Shown here one piece after another: positions 25,206 to 34,351 of a stretch of DNA of 64,000 nt. A program made the translations under genes and the position numbers. Source of the stretch: UBA4781 sp963674975 (GTDB taxonomy: Bacteria; Chloroflexota; Anaerolineae; Anaerolineales; Anaerolineaceae); assembly GCA_963674975.1 (NCBI GenBank), contig OY771913.1, forward strand, positions 2,170,001 to 2,234,000. The letters run 5' to 3'. The notes under the pieces were generated by a model. It had not been told where the DNA came from. It worked only from the letters and a program-made list of their open reading frames with translations, and did not search any database. Every line of letters starts with the position of its first letter. Position 1 is the stretch's first letter.

Positions 25206-26255
25206 ATGAAATTGAAAATTATAGAACGCTATCCCCGTATGACGATCATGCACCACATCGATCAACAGAAGCAGGTCTGGGGAACCGCACACCGCGTGAT
25301 CTATGTTCGAAAAGAGGGGAAATGGGTTCGGATAGGGAAATTCCCATTTCATGCTCCGCGCGATTGGTTTGATTTTTCTCGACCCACAGCACGCGCCTTT
25401 CGCGCTGATAAATGCAACATCTATGTGAATCGGCTGGGAAATGTTCTGGGTATCAGAGCGGGCGAAGTGTTCCATGTGCGAGAAAAGGAGGGATTGCAGA
25501 CCCTGTTCAAAATTCAGGGAGATTGTGTACTGCACGGCTCTCTTTGCGAAGATGAAAACGGCGCGATCTATTTTGGAGAGTACTTCATGAATCCTGAGAG
25601 GGGAGCGGTGCGCATCTGGCGCGTATCTCCGCAGCTTGACACATGGAGTATTGCTTATGAATTTTCATCCAATAGTGTGCGCCATGTGCACGGTGTTTAT
25701 CGTGATCCGTTTGATAAAAAAGCGTTCTGGGTGGCAGTGGGTGATTTTCGCGGAGAATGTTTTATTCTGCGCACCAGTGATGGCTTTCAAAGCTTTGAAC
25801 GCTTCGGAGATGGGGAGCAGATCTGGAGGGCGGTTAAGCTGTATTTCACGAAAGAACATATATGCTGGCTTACCGATTCCAACCTGGAATTGAACCATGC
25901 CTGCCGCATGCACCGGAAAAGCGGAAAGTTGGAAATTGGCATGAATATCGCGAATTCAGGCTGGTACGGGACAACCTGCGATGAGGGACTGCATGTTGCC
26001 TTTACAACCGTGGAAAAGGGTCCCGGAATAACCTCGCAGTTCAGCGAGGTGCTGGTCAGCCGTGATGCGTTTCACTGGGAGTCTATCTATTCCTTTAAAA
26101 AAGACTGGTATAAGCCTGTTCAGGTATTCAAATATGGTGTGATCAGCACTCCTTCGGGAGAGATGAGTCAGCATGAGCTGTATATCAGCGGGGAAGGGCT
26201 GGTTGGTCTGGACGGCAGCAGTATGCGCATAGATATTGATGAGGAAGAAGAATAG
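25206..26255 (+). CDS. Probable beta-propeller protein, function unknown
   Basis: About 349 residues from the ATG at 25206; a TTG at 25188 is the alternative. Repeated strand patterns with Trp and GD turns (for example VRHVHGVYRDPFDKKAFWVA, IYFGEYFMNPERG, QIWRAVKLYF, VLVSRDAFHWESIYSF) suggest a BNR/sialidase-like beta propeller. Similar proteins occur in polysaccharide biosynthesis clusters, as I recall, but no catalytic residues can be named. No signal peptide is seen. It is two bases from the next gene and clearly cotranscribed with it. Confidence 0.6.
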   Translation: MKLKIIERYPRMTIMHHIDQQKQVWGTAHRVIYVRKEGKWVRIGKFPFHAPRDWFDFSRPTARAFRADKCNIYVNRLGNVLGIRAGEVFHVREKEGLQTLFKIQGDCVLHGSLCEDENGAIYFGEYFMNPERGAVRIWRVSPQLDTWSIAYEFSSNSVRHVHGVYRDPFDKKAFWVAVGDFRGECFILRTSDGFQSFERFGDGEQIWRAVKLYFTKEHICWLTDSNLELNHACRMHRKSGKLEIGMNIANSGWYGTTCDEGLHVAFTTVEKGPGITSQFSEVLVSRDAFHWESIYSFKKDWYKPVQVFKYGVISTPSGEMSQHELYISGEGLVGLDGSSMRIDIDEEEE

Positions 26256-26257
26256 AG

Positions 26258-26935
26258 ATGGGTGTAGCTCAAAAAATGCTGCTTTCGCTCAGTGATTCCT
26301 TCTCTGAAAGCTATCTGCAGCCTGAACGGATCGATCGATTCATACATAAAGAAAGCCATATCTTGTTCCAAAAGCTTGTACAAAATGGAATCGAATCCTT
26401 TTCGAGCAAGGAACAGGAAATACTGCTGCGCTTAAACCGGCAGCTGCCGCTTCTTAATGTAGATGTGATTCCTGTGGAGTTGAAGTTAGAAAAAAAGGAA
26501 ATAACAGTAGAGGAATTTGAAGCATGGCAGGCAGCCCTGGAAAAGGGCAGGGTGATCAATAAGGGTGTTTTACTTCCCCGGAGTGCATCCATGCTGTTAA
26601 TGGTGCTAACTTCAACAGAAAGAGATTCCGATTTTATTGAAGAAAATATGGAACTGCTTCTGCGTCATGTGGAGGTGAAGCGGGAACAGGCTCTTAAAAA
26701 ATATACCGAGCCGCTCTCAAAGAAGGCAGGTTGGGAAGAACGTTGTAAAGTTGGAATGTTATTCTCTGCTTTTGCTGGGCAGAACAAGGACTGGCGCTTT
26801 CTCAATGGCGCACTGAAATTGAATGAATGGCTATGGAAAGAATATTATCGACCTTTCAGTGGGCTTTCTTCCTTACCTTTGCTGGCGACCCTTGTCGAAC
26901 AGGAAGTCGTCTTCAAGGAGCTGCAGTCATGCTGA
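26258..26935 (+). CDS. Unknown protein, middle gene of the formyltransferase block
   Basis: 225 residues, not recognised. Mostly helical and charged; no membrane helix, signal or metal motif. A VLLPRSASMLLMVLTSTERDS segment (about 108-128) is the most hydrophobic part. The stop overlaps the start of the formyltransferase gene by seven bases and the start lies two bases after the propeller gene, so the three products are probably made together and may act on the same substrate. Confidence 0.6.
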   Translation: MGVAQKMLLSLSDSFSESYLQPERIDRFIHKESHILFQKLVQNGIESFSSKEQEILLRLNRQLPLLNVDVIPVELKLEKKEITVEEFEAWQAALEKGRVINKGVLLPRSASMLLMVLTSTERDSDFIEENMELLLRHVEVKREQALKKYTEPLSKKAGWEERCKVGMLFSAFAGQNKDWRFLNGALKLNEWLWKEYYRPFSGLSSLPLLATLVEQEVVFKELQSC

Positions 26936-27738
26936 AAGTGATGCTTTTTGCGCCCATACATACCAGCCTCTATTCGCGTCTGGTGCTGCATGGATTGCTG
27001 CAGGAATCGCAGGTGCAGGTCGTTGGAGTGGCTGTGCGAACTCCCTGGAATATGAAGCGCATCCGCTCGGAATGGAAGCGGGATGGGAACCGCCTTGCGC
27101 AGAAATTCATCCGCAAATATCTGCTGCGTGAAAAAGCCTTTGCGCAGGTGCAGGTAGAGAATCTGGCATCCTATGCCGCCAGTGTTGATCTGCCTGAAGG
27201 AACGCTAAAAGATCTGGCGGAAAATGCCAGCGTGCCCTACTGCGTATGCCGGGATCTATCCGATCAAACGTGTGAAGCGTTTGTGAAGCAGAAAGCTCCC
27301 GACTTGATCGCTTTCACCGGCGGTGGGTTAATTAGAAATAATATCCTGCAGCTGCCGACCTGTGGCGTATTGAACTGCCATACCGGTGTTCTGCCGCCCT
27401 ATCGTGGAATGGATGTGGTGGAATGGACAGCGCTGGAAAATGCCGTAAAGCAGGTCGGTTTCGGTGCAACTCTTCATTATATGGATAAGGGTGTGGATAC
27501 GGGACCGATCCTGTTGGTGCGTACCATCCAACCGCATGCAGGCGAAAGCTTTTCTGAGATCCGTATGCGTCTGGAAGTGGAAATGGTGCGCGGTATGCTG
27601 GAAGGAATACGAGGGATTGCTGCCGGTGTACTGGAAGCACATGCGCAGGCAGCTCAGGATGGCAGGCAGTACTTTGTGATGCATCCCCGTGTGAAGAAGA
27701 TTGCCGAACAGCGGCTGCAAGTTCAACTTAAAAAATAA
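26929..27738 (+). CDS. Formyltransferase family protein
   Basis: About 269 residues from the ATG at 26929 with AAGGAG at 26915-26920; the frame is open further upstream inside the preceding gene. The catalytic region of formyltransferases is clear: NCHTGVLPPYRGMDVVEWTA (the N..H of the N-x-H triad) followed by GATLHYMDKGVDTGPIL with the catalytic Asp. The N-terminal KVMLFAPIHTSLYSRLVLHGLL is the Rossmann start. Such enzymes move a formyl group from N10-formyl-tetrahydrofolate to an amine of a sugar, amino acid or tRNA. The context (propeller, unknown protein) and the lack of the tRNA-binding C-domain speak for a sugar or small-molecule substrate. Confidence 0.82.
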   Translation: MLKVMLFAPIHTSLYSRLVLHGLLQESQVQVVGVAVRTPWNMKRIRSEWKRDGNRLAQKFIRKYLLREKAFAQVQVENLASYAASVDLPEGTLKDLAENASVPYCVCRDLSDQTCEAFVKQKAPDLIAFTGGGLIRNNILQLPTCGVLNCHTGVLPPYRGMDVVEWTALENAVKQVGFGATLHYMDKGVDTGPILLVRTIQPHAGESFSEIRMRLEVEMVRGMLEGIRGIAAGVLEAHAQAAQDGRQYFVMHPRVKKIAEQRLQVQLKK

Positions 27739-28275
27739 CTATTCTTCTTGAATTGCATAATGGTAGAGCGTCTGTACCGGCTCAAACTGGATTACCCCTA
27801 AAGAAGCGACTTGAATGGAAAGGGGGAGAGCTATCTGCTTGCACATTGCTGCTGCTTGATCTGCGTTTTCAGGTGGAAAATCGACTGCCAGAGAGCAGTG
27901 CGGGACCCATTTCCCCGGTTGGTAAAGTTCCCATGGCTGCGTTCCATTCTCTGCCAGTAATTTATGTACCTGCCGGTGAATGGAGATCAATCTGCGGGTG
28001 GGGGTGGGACCCAGAAAGATCACCGGATTTTCTGTGTGAAAGAATCCCAGGAATGAAAAATCCAGAGAGATAGTGGCTGTTTGCGAGGCAAGCCTGGCGA
28101 TCTTTTCTTCGCAGGTTCTGCAGTCCATATTTTCATAAATAGCCAGCGTAACATGCGGCGGAATGGAGCGGGTGTACATATAGGGAGCTATATTTTTTTC
28201 AGCCAGCTCCCTGATAATCTGCCTGATCGGTTCGCTTGCCCGAGCATCCAGATAAAAGACTACTGCATAAGGCAT
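27739..28275 (-). CDS. 2'-5' RNA ligase-like 2H phosphoesterase
   Basis: 178 residues of the 2H superfamily. The two catalytic motifs are PPHVTLAIY (about 39-47) and VPHCSLAVD (about 127-135), each H-x-T/S. Such proteins act on cyclic phosphates or 2'-5' bonds of RNA and nucleotides; the true substrate is unknown. Its stop abuts that of the convergent formyltransferase gene with no base between. It starts 8 bases after the kinase gene upstream, so both are probably one operon. Confidence 0.85.
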   Translation of the reverse strand: MPYAVVFYLDARASEPIRQIIRELAEKNIAPYMYTRSIPPHVTLAIYENMDCRTCEEKIARLASQTATISLDFSFLGFFHTENPVIFLGPTPTRRLISIHRQVHKLLAENGTQPWELYQPGKWVPHCSLAVDFPPENADQAAAMCKQIALPLSIQVASLGVIQFEPVQTLYHYAIQEE

Positions 28276-28283
28276 GAGATGAT

Positions 28284-29627
28284 CTAGTGGTAATCCAGGG
28301 TGCTGCCACCGATGAATTCGCGGATAACCGAGTCATTGGGAACCATAGAATCATCATCGATGGGTTCGATTTTCTTAAGCAGCTTTAAAATACGCTCGGA
28401 GCGTACGTATGCGTCTTCCCGTAAAGGTTCATCTTTGAATTTCTCCGGCCATTTCTCGAAGTATTGAATAAGTTTAGGCTTGTAGATAGAAAGCTCGTAC
28501 GGCATGGCGCTGTTGATGATGTAATCAGCCCGATTGATGTTTGGAATGATGTTGCGCAGTTCGCTGGAACGCACATAATGCCAGTGGGTCAGGGTGCTTT
28601 CGGGATCAAGCGCTCGAAAAGCGAAATCCCGCAGCATGCGCCGCGTTAAGCGGATATCTGTCCAGCGGATGTATTTATCTTCTTCATCTTTCATCTGCAG
28701 CAGTGGCTCGAGGAATAGTTTGAATTTCTGCTCTTCTTCCACGCCGCGTGTTAGCGCAGGGTACAACCCGTGCAGACTGTCGATCAGGATGATCTCATTT
28801 TCATTTAACTTCATGGGAGTATGGTTGAGCAGGCGTTTCCCTGTTTTGAAGTTATAGAAAGGAATCTTTACTTCTTTTCCTGCGATCAGATCAACCAGAT
28901 GTTCGCTGATCAGGTTGAGATCCAGCGCCTGGGGGGTTTCGTAATCGTAATCCCCGAATTCATCTTTGGGATGTTCTTCCAGATCGAAGAAATAATGGTC
29001 TACATTTAAAGTAACCAGCTTGAGATTACTTTGCTGCAGGATCTTTCCAAGTTTGATGGTGGTGGTCGTTTTTCCTGATGAAGACGGACCGGTGATCAAT
29101 ACGATCTTGACCTTATCTCGGCGTTCCAGGATCATCCTTGCGGCGATCTTGATATCTTCTTCGTAGAATATTTCCGAATCGCGGATGATCTCATGCGCCT
29201 CACCGTTATTAATGCGTTTATTGTAACGTTCAATGGTGTGCAGATCACGTGATGATGCCCAGTCGAGCACTTGCCAGATCTTTGCCCATGGAATATTTTG
29301 TGATGGTTGAATGGTTTGCTCTCTGCGCCCGGCACGCATACGTGCCCGTTCATCGCGGTAAAGGATAAGGGCTTTGGAAACTCTGGTGTGTCCGTTCTCG
29401 ATAAGAATTTTCTCAACCGCATCTTGAACATCTTCAACGGTTGGATATTTATCAGCAGGGAATTTTTCTTCAAGGTATTCCACCACCTGCTGCGCGAGCT
29501 TGTCGGCTGTTTCTTTATCCCGCCCGCCCACGGCAACTGCCGCTCGGTAGATGGCATTACTGATGCGTTGAGGGGTAAATGGGACGGTCGTTCCATTTCT
29601 TTTTATTACGAATTTGATTTTACTCAT
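28284..29627 (-). CDS. ATP-cone domain fused to a uridine-kinase-like P-loop kinase
   Basis: About 447 residues from the ATG at 29627, which has GGGAGG upstream; the frame runs eight codons longer. Residues about 3-95 form an ATP-cone (KFVIKRNGTTVPFTPQRISN), the nucleotide-sensing module of ribonucleotide reductases and NrdR. After a linker comes a kinase of the uridine kinase/phosphoribulokinase type with Walker A GPSSSGKTT, then NVDHYFFDLEEHPKDEFGDYDYE as substrate lid and IILIDSLHGLYPAL as Walker B. It probably phosphorylates a nucleoside, with activity set by ATP/dATP binding to the cone; that is inference. Confidence 0.85.
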   Translation of the reverse strand: MSKIKFVIKRNGTTVPFTPQRISNAIYRAAVAVGGRDKETADKLAQQVVEYLEEKFPADKYPTVEDVQDAVEKILIENGHTRVSKALILYRDERARMRAGRREQTIQPSQNIPWAKIWQVLDWASSRDLHTIERYNKRINNGEAHEIIRDSEIFYEEDIKIAARMILERRDKVKIVLITGPSSSGKTTTTIKLGKILQQSNLKLVTLNVDHYFFDLEEHPKDEFGDYDYETPQALDLNLISEHLVDLIAGKEVKIPFYNFKTGKRLLNHTPMKLNENEIILIDSLHGLYPALTRGVEEEQKFKLFLEPLLQMKDEEDKYIRWTDIRLTRRMLRDFAFRALDPESTLTHWHYVRSSELRNIIPNINRADYIINSAMPYELSIYKPKLIQYFEKWPEKFKDEPLREDAYVRSERILKLLKKIEPIDDDSMVPNDSVIREFIGGSTLDYH

Positions 29628-29754
29628 TTGAACCTCCCATCTTAAGATCACATTTGTGAATTATGGATGGATTACAAGTATAGTTGTGTTTTATAAGTAT
29701 AGTATATGAAAAATACCTGGAAATTTATCGGTAAAAATGTATATGCCTGCCTGA

Positions 29755-31176
29755 TCAGCGGCACAATGGGTCGGTAAAGTAGTCTTCTTCGATTTCCTGC
29801 CATGTTTCAGTAGGTTCTGCATAGAAATATGGTTTGAACAGGTCCATCTGTTTTCTGATCTCTTCTGCCATGCGGCTGGCTGCCCGGCGGATGGCAAAAT
29901 GCGCGTTGGGAGCGGTGCGCAGGTTGATAAAGTGAATGGCGCTGCGCAGGTTGAAGCTGGCGAGAACGCGCCGGTTGTAGGCATTGGGGATCACGTAGGA
30001 GGCAGCAGCCGGTTGTGAAAGAGCAATTTCTGTGTAAGCTTTTTTCGCCAGAAGCATAGCTTCATTGAAGTTAGCTTCCAGTCCGGCTGTACTGATCAGT
30101 TTCGGGATTGCATAACCGTACAATGGTGAGAGAGGTGGCGCGGTCTGCGTCATCATGCGGTGGCGCTTGAATTCGAAATAAGCACCCTGATCCATCAACA
30201 GGTCGAAGATGAAGGTGCTGTATTCCAGTTCACGCAGGGGGATATCATGGGTTTCCACTCTTCCAAAGAGGATATCCAGCAGGGTTTTCTTCTGCGAATT
30301 GGTAAAGGAGAGCAGATTCTTTTCCACTTCCTGGTAGCTGCAGTGCCCATAGCGCAGCAGCAGGGCAGAAAGGATATGGGTTTCAAAGTTCTCATCATGA
30401 TCAACCAGGGTGCACCAGTCGCTGTTTTCCGCAGCTTCTGACATAGATTGGTTCAACGTGCTGGTTCTTTCTTCAGCCTGTTTCAGATACGCAACCTCAT
30501 CAACATATTTCACAAGGGTAGGCAGGTGCGTGATGGCAACCTGCTTGATCTCCTGCCCGATCTGGCGAACCTCATCCAATGGATGGGAGAGCATCTTGCG
30601 CAGGGCGTGTTCCAGAGAACGTGCATTGATGGTTATCCCTACATTGGCTGTGGCAGCCGCGGGCAGATAGTAGCGGCACACATCCATACAGCGCGCGTGG
30701 ATTTCTCGATCAGAAAGAGATTGATTTTCATCTGAAAGTTGTTTTTGAACGGCTGCCTGCACAGCAGGAAGGGACGTTTTATATTTCTTGAACAGGGTAC
30801 TGACCGTGCTGCAGTAAACTTCCTCCAGCGGAGAATCTTTTACTTCTTTAGGAATGAAAAAGCAGTCTTCATCCCACTCCTGATAGCGTGATGATTTTTC
30901 TGTATACGATGCCAGCCGGTTGGATTCAAGGCATTCCACTGCCAGCCGTGAGATATTTTCAATGGCGATGTGCAGTACGGCGTGTTCTGCTACGGATGAG
31001 TGCCCATAACCAACCACCCAGCGTTCATGGAACTGGGCGCTTTTTTCATCGGACAATTCCTGGGCTATCTGGTCAAAAGATTGGGGAGAGCGGGAGGTTT
31101 TTGCAAAAGTAACGGCGATCGTTTCAGGGCTTAATTTCTTGGTATCAAGAAGATAAACGCGCCGCTTTTCATTCAT
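29755..31176 (-). CDS. thyX: FAD-dependent thymidylate synthase, tandem-domain form
   Basis: 473 residues, about twice the usual ThyX length, with two ThyX-like halves. The N half has GHSSVAEHA and SNRLASYTEKSSRY, which aligns with the ThyX signature RHRxxSxNExSxRY but has SN in place of RH. The C half has FKRHRMMTQTAPPLS, which keeps RHR but loses the following serine. The two halves therefore seem to complement each other. The enzyme makes dTMP from dUMP with methylene-tetrahydrofolate and FADH2. Its start overlaps the ribF stop by eight bases. Confidence 0.9.
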   Translation of the reverse strand: MNEKRRVYLLDTKKLSPETIAVTFAKTSRSPQSFDQIAQELSDEKSAQFHERWVVGYGHSSVAEHAVLHIAIENISRLAVECLESNRLASYTEKSSRYQEWDEDCFFIPKEVKDSPLEEVYCSTVSTLFKKYKTSLPAVQAAVQKQLSDENQSLSDREIHARCMDVCRYYLPAAATANVGITINARSLEHALRKMLSHPLDEVRQIGQEIKQVAITHLPTLVKYVDEVAYLKQAEERTSTLNQSMSEAAENSDWCTLVDHDENFETHILSALLLRYGHCSYQEVEKNLLSFTNSQKKTLLDILFGRVETHDIPLRELEYSTFIFDLLMDQGAYFEFKRHRMMTQTAPPLSPLYGYAIPKLISTAGLEANFNEAMLLAKKAYTEIALSQPAAASYVIPNAYNRRVLASFNLRSAIHFINLRTAPNAHFAIRRAASRMAEEIRKQMDLFKPYFYAEPTETWQEIEEDYFTDPLCR

Positions 31177-32080
31177 GGTCGATTATTTCCCTTGTTGCCT
31201 TGATATCTTTCTGCATTTGCTCGATAAGAGCCTGCCGATCTTTGTATTGTATCTCATCCCGCAGTTTATGCACGAATTCAAGCGTGACGGTTTTTTTGTA
31301 AATATCTTTGCTCCAATCCAGGATATACGCTTCTACAGTTTTAGATGAGGGAGTGTTGTAAAAAGTAGGTCGAAAACCGATATTGGTGGCGGCGGGATGA
31401 ACTTCGCCATCAATATAGATACGGGCAGCATAGATGCCGTTGGGTGGAAGCAGCTTTTGGGATTCATACTCAATGTTGGCAGTGGGAACCCCTAATTCTT
31501 TTCCCCTCCCATCTCCGTGGATCACTTTTCCCATCAAGGAATACCAGCGGTTTAGGAAAGGATGAAGGGTGTCAACTTTTCCTTCTGCAACATAATCACG
31601 AATGGCGCTGGAAGAAACGGGGAGAGAATTGAAATCGATAGGTTTTTGAACAATAACTTGAAAACCATATTTCTGACCAAGTTCTGTCAGCTTTTTTTCG
31701 TCTCCCTCGCGATTTTTTCCAAAATGGAAATCATAGCCAATATAAATGGTATCGAAGGGTACCTTCTCATAAAGATCCTGGATGAAGGATTCGGCGCTGG
31801 ATTGGGCAAAATGAGCGTCAAAAGGGTAGGTAATGGTTTGATCGACGCCAAGCTGTTCCAGCAGGGTCATCTTCTCAAGATTGGTTGTTAGATAGAATGG
31901 TGTATCGATCTTTTTAAAAAAGACCGCTGGATTGGGGAAAAAGGTGACCACAACTGCTTTTTGCCCGTGCTGATGGGCATCTTCGACCAGACGATGAATG
32001 ATCGTTTGATGACCGATATGCAAGCCATCAAACGATCCTATGGTAATACGTGAAAGTGATGAATGGTTTTTGTTACACAC
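31169..32080 (-). CDS. ribF: Bifunctional riboflavin kinase/FMN adenylyltransferase
   Basis: 303 residues. The start is a GTG (32080-32078) two bases after the truB stop. The FAD synthetase domain has ITIGSFDGLHIGHQTII (nucleotidyltransferase signature) and the YIGYDFHFGKNREGD segment; the kinase domain has GKELGVPTANIE and NGIYAARIYIDG. It makes FMN and FAD from riboflavin. Coupling to thyX by an eight-base overlap fits a supply of FAD to that enzyme. Confidence 0.95.
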   Translation of the reverse strand: MCNKNHSSLSRITIGSFDGLHIGHQTIIHRLVEDAHQHGQKAVVVTFFPNPAVFFKKIDTPFYLTTNLEKMTLLEQLGVDQTITYPFDAHFAQSSAESFIQDLYEKVPFDTIYIGYDFHFGKNREGDEKKLTELGQKYGFQVIVQKPIDFNSLPVSSSAIRDYVAEGKVDTLHPFLNRWYSLMGKVIHGDGRGKELGVPTANIEYESQKLLPPNGIYAARIYIDGEVHPAATNIGFRPTFYNTPSSKTVEAYILDWSKDIYKKTVTLEFVHKLRDEIQYKDRQALIEQMQKDIKATREIIDHE

Positions 32081-32082
32081 GT

Positions 32083-32991
32083 TTATGAGAAAAATACTTT
32101 TTTCGGTTGGTATTCTTCGCTTTCTTCGTCAAACTGCATTAATGCCACCAGTTCACCCTGTTCGGTGATGGCTCTAGCCATCTCGCCGATATTTCCATCC
32201 CGTTTGACACGGTGACCGTGGCGTACAAGATCAACTTCTTCGTCGGTGAGGTTTATAGTAGGCCATTCACCCAGAGCATCAGCAGCGGGGATTAGGTACT
32301 TATACCAGGTTCCATCCTGGAAAGCTTCAGTTAATTTTCTTAATGGAATGGCATCATTCAATGTGAATTTTCCGCTCTTTGTTCGGCGGAGTCCGGCAAG
32401 CATGGCTCCACATTTGAGCTTTTCTCCAAGGTCATTTGCGAGAGAACGTACATAGGTCCCTGAAGAGCAGTGGACATCTACCAGTGCCTGTGGGGGATCC
32501 CATTCGAGAAGTTCGAGGCTGTGTACATGAATAATGCGTGGTTCCAGCTCAACCTCTTCTCCTTTTCTTGCCAATTCATATGCTTTACGACCGTTAACTT
32601 TAACAGCTGAATACGGCGGTGGTACCTGCTCGATTTCTCCAACAAATCCTTTTAACGCTTCTTCAAACTGTTCGGCGGTAATATCGACCGGGGAGGTACC
32701 GGTGACAGAACCTTCTTCGTCAAAAGTATCTGTTTTCTTTCCAAGTTGGATAACGGCATGATACCGCTTATCTTCAGCAGATACATACTCACTCAATCGT
32801 ACAGCTGGACCTAATAAAACTACAAGAACACCTGAAGCGCGTGGATCGAGTGTTCCGGTATGACCGGCTCGTTTGATCCTCGTCCCATTCCGGACGATCT
32901 GCACAACATCATGTGAAGTAATTCCGATTGGTTTATCGACTACTAAAACACCTGATACTGTATCTTTGAGTTGAGTTCTTCTATCATCCAT
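32083..32991 (-). CDS. truB: tRNA pseudouridine-55 synthase
   Basis: 302 residues. The N-terminal GVLVVDKPIGITSHDVV and AGHTGTLDPRASGVL (with the catalytic Asp) are the TruB signature. PPYSAVKVNGRKAYELARKG and SGTYVRSLANDLG follow, and a C-terminal PUA-like part is present. It makes the T-loop pseudouridine of tRNAs. It lies between nrnA and ribF, an order common in many bacteria. Confidence 0.96.
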   Translation of the reverse strand: MDDRRTQLKDTVSGVLVVDKPIGITSHDVVQIVRNGTRIKRAGHTGTLDPRASGVLVVLLGPAVRLSEYVSAEDKRYHAVIQLGKKTDTFDEEGSVTGTSPVDITAEQFEEALKGFVGEIEQVPPPYSAVKVNGRKAYELARKGEEVELEPRIIHVHSLELLEWDPPQALVDVHCSSGTYVRSLANDLGEKLKCGAMLAGLRRTKSGKFTLNDAIPLRKLTEAFQDGTWYKYLIPAADALGEWPTINLTDEEVDLVRHGHRVKRDGNIGEMARAITEQGELVALMQFDEESEEYQPKKVFFS

Positions 32992-33001
32992 TCATTCACT
33001 C

Positions 33002-33964
33002 CTAATTTTCGTTCTGTATTAAATAAGATTTTGTTATTTCTAAGACTTTTTGCTGAGTTTGTTGTAATGATAGTTCGATTTCAGCTCCTGCAGCAGCTGG
33101 GTGACCTCCTCCACCAAACTGTGCTGCAATATTAGCGACATTCACGTTGGATCGAGAACGCCAGCTTACTTTAACTGATGTTTCACTTTGTTGATTGAAT
33201 AATATTGATATTTCTGCATCCTGGATACTGCTAAGGAAATTCGTGAGGTCTGCATCATCTCTACCTTTGAACCCGGATTTTTTACGATCTTCAGAGGTAA
33301 TTACAGTATAAATGATTTCCCCTTCTTTTTGAAGTTTGCTTAAAGCCATACCCCATAAAAGACTTGCTTCCCAGGTTACATCGATCAAAGATTGCTGATA
33401 GATATGGGTCAGGTTCGCGCCTCTTTCAACCAGCAGGGCTGCCGTGCGCAGCGTGTGCGGGGTTGTGTTCTGTGTACGAAACCCTATGGTATCCGTGATA
33501 ATCCCCATTAAGAGCGCATTCGCTGCTGAAGCTGGAATTTCCAGCTTCCAATCAAGAAGGAGGTCGGTGATGATCTCTGCTGTTGCTGCGGCTTCTGCCT
33601 TTACATAATTCAGGCTGCCAAAATTCGTATTGGTGGCATGGTGATCGATGTTGATATCGATTTTTTTATCGGCAAATGCCTTGGGTAATCGGTGAAGGTC
33701 TGCGCTGTCAAGGGCAATGATGATTCCCTCCTTAGAAGGAGTTTTTTCCCATTTACTTTCTTCTTTCAGAATACGAAAACGCTCGGGGAGGGTTTCTTCA
33801 AATGCAATTTGAACGGTCTTTTGAGTATCGCGCAGTGCTTCAGCAAAGCCAATTACTGATCCAACAGCATCACCATCAGGGCGAATGTGAGCCACCAGAG
33901 TGACCATTTCTGCTGCATCGATCCTTTGCCTGATATTCTGGCTAATCGATGTGTTCTTGTTCAT
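33002..33964 (-). CDS. nrnA: DHH-family nanoRNase/pAp phosphatase
   Basis: 320 residues. The DHH motif set is complete: HIRPDGDAVGS (about 26-36), ALDSADLHRL, NIDHHATNTNFG (the name-giving DHH) and a C-terminal DHHA1 part with GGGGHPAAAG. The enzyme degrades short RNA oligonucleotides and 3'-phosphoadenosine 5'-phosphate with Mn2+. Its start overlaps rbfA by 23 bases, which couples their translation. Confidence 0.93.
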   Translation of the reverse strand: MNKNTSISQNIRQRIDAAEMVTLVAHIRPDGDAVGSVIGFAEALRDTQKTVQIAFEETLPERFRILKEESKWEKTPSKEGIIIALDSADLHRLPKAFADKKIDINIDHHATNTNFGSLNYVKAEAAATAEIITDLLLDWKLEIPASAANALLMGIITDTIGFRTQNTTPHTLRTAALLVERGANLTHIYQQSLIDVTWEASLLWGMALSKLQKEGEIIYTVITSEDRKKSGFKGRDDADLTNFLSSIQDAEISILFNQQSETSVKVSWRSRSNVNVANIAAQFGGGGHPAAAGAEIELSLQQTQQKVLEITKSYLIQNEN

Positions 33965-34334
33965 TTCCAGATTCTTTCTTTTCCCTTTCAGCCTGGATGG
34001 TATCGATCAGCTTCTCGATTCGTTCAGCGTGTTCCGGTGTAGGATCCCAGAAAAATCGCAGCTCCGGAAAGGTGCGCAGTTGAATACGGGCGGCTAGCTG
34101 TTTACGCAAAAAACCTTTCGCGTGATCTAACCCGTCTAAGATTTCTTCTTCCCGCTCTTTTCCTTCAAGAGCAGAAACGAAGACATTGGCAAAGGCAAGT
34201 TCTCGATCAACGCGAACATCGGTGATATAAATTCCTGCAAGTCGTGGGTCATGGATATCACCGTGAATCAACATTTCAGAAAGGTCTTGCTGCATACGAT
34301 CCGCAATCCTTTTTAATCTAGTAACTGATGGCAT
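33942..34334 (-). CDS. rbfA: Ribosome-binding factor A
   Basis: 130 residues with the KH-like fold of RbfA. The opening RLKRIADRMQQDLSEMLI and the later FRKQLAARIQLRTFPELRFFWD-like stretch are diagnostic. It helps mature the 16S rRNA 5' end in the small ribosomal subunit. The C-terminal tail is short and charged. It follows infB by 17 bases. Confidence 0.94.
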   Translation of the reverse strand: MPSVTRLKRIADRMQQDLSEMLIHGDIHDPRLAGIYITDVRVDRELAFANVFVSALEGKEREEEILDGLDHAKGFLRKQLAARIQLRTFPELRFFWDPTPEHAERIEKLIDTIQAEREKKESGNEQEHID

Positions 34335-34351
34335 TTCTTCTTTTGTAATCC

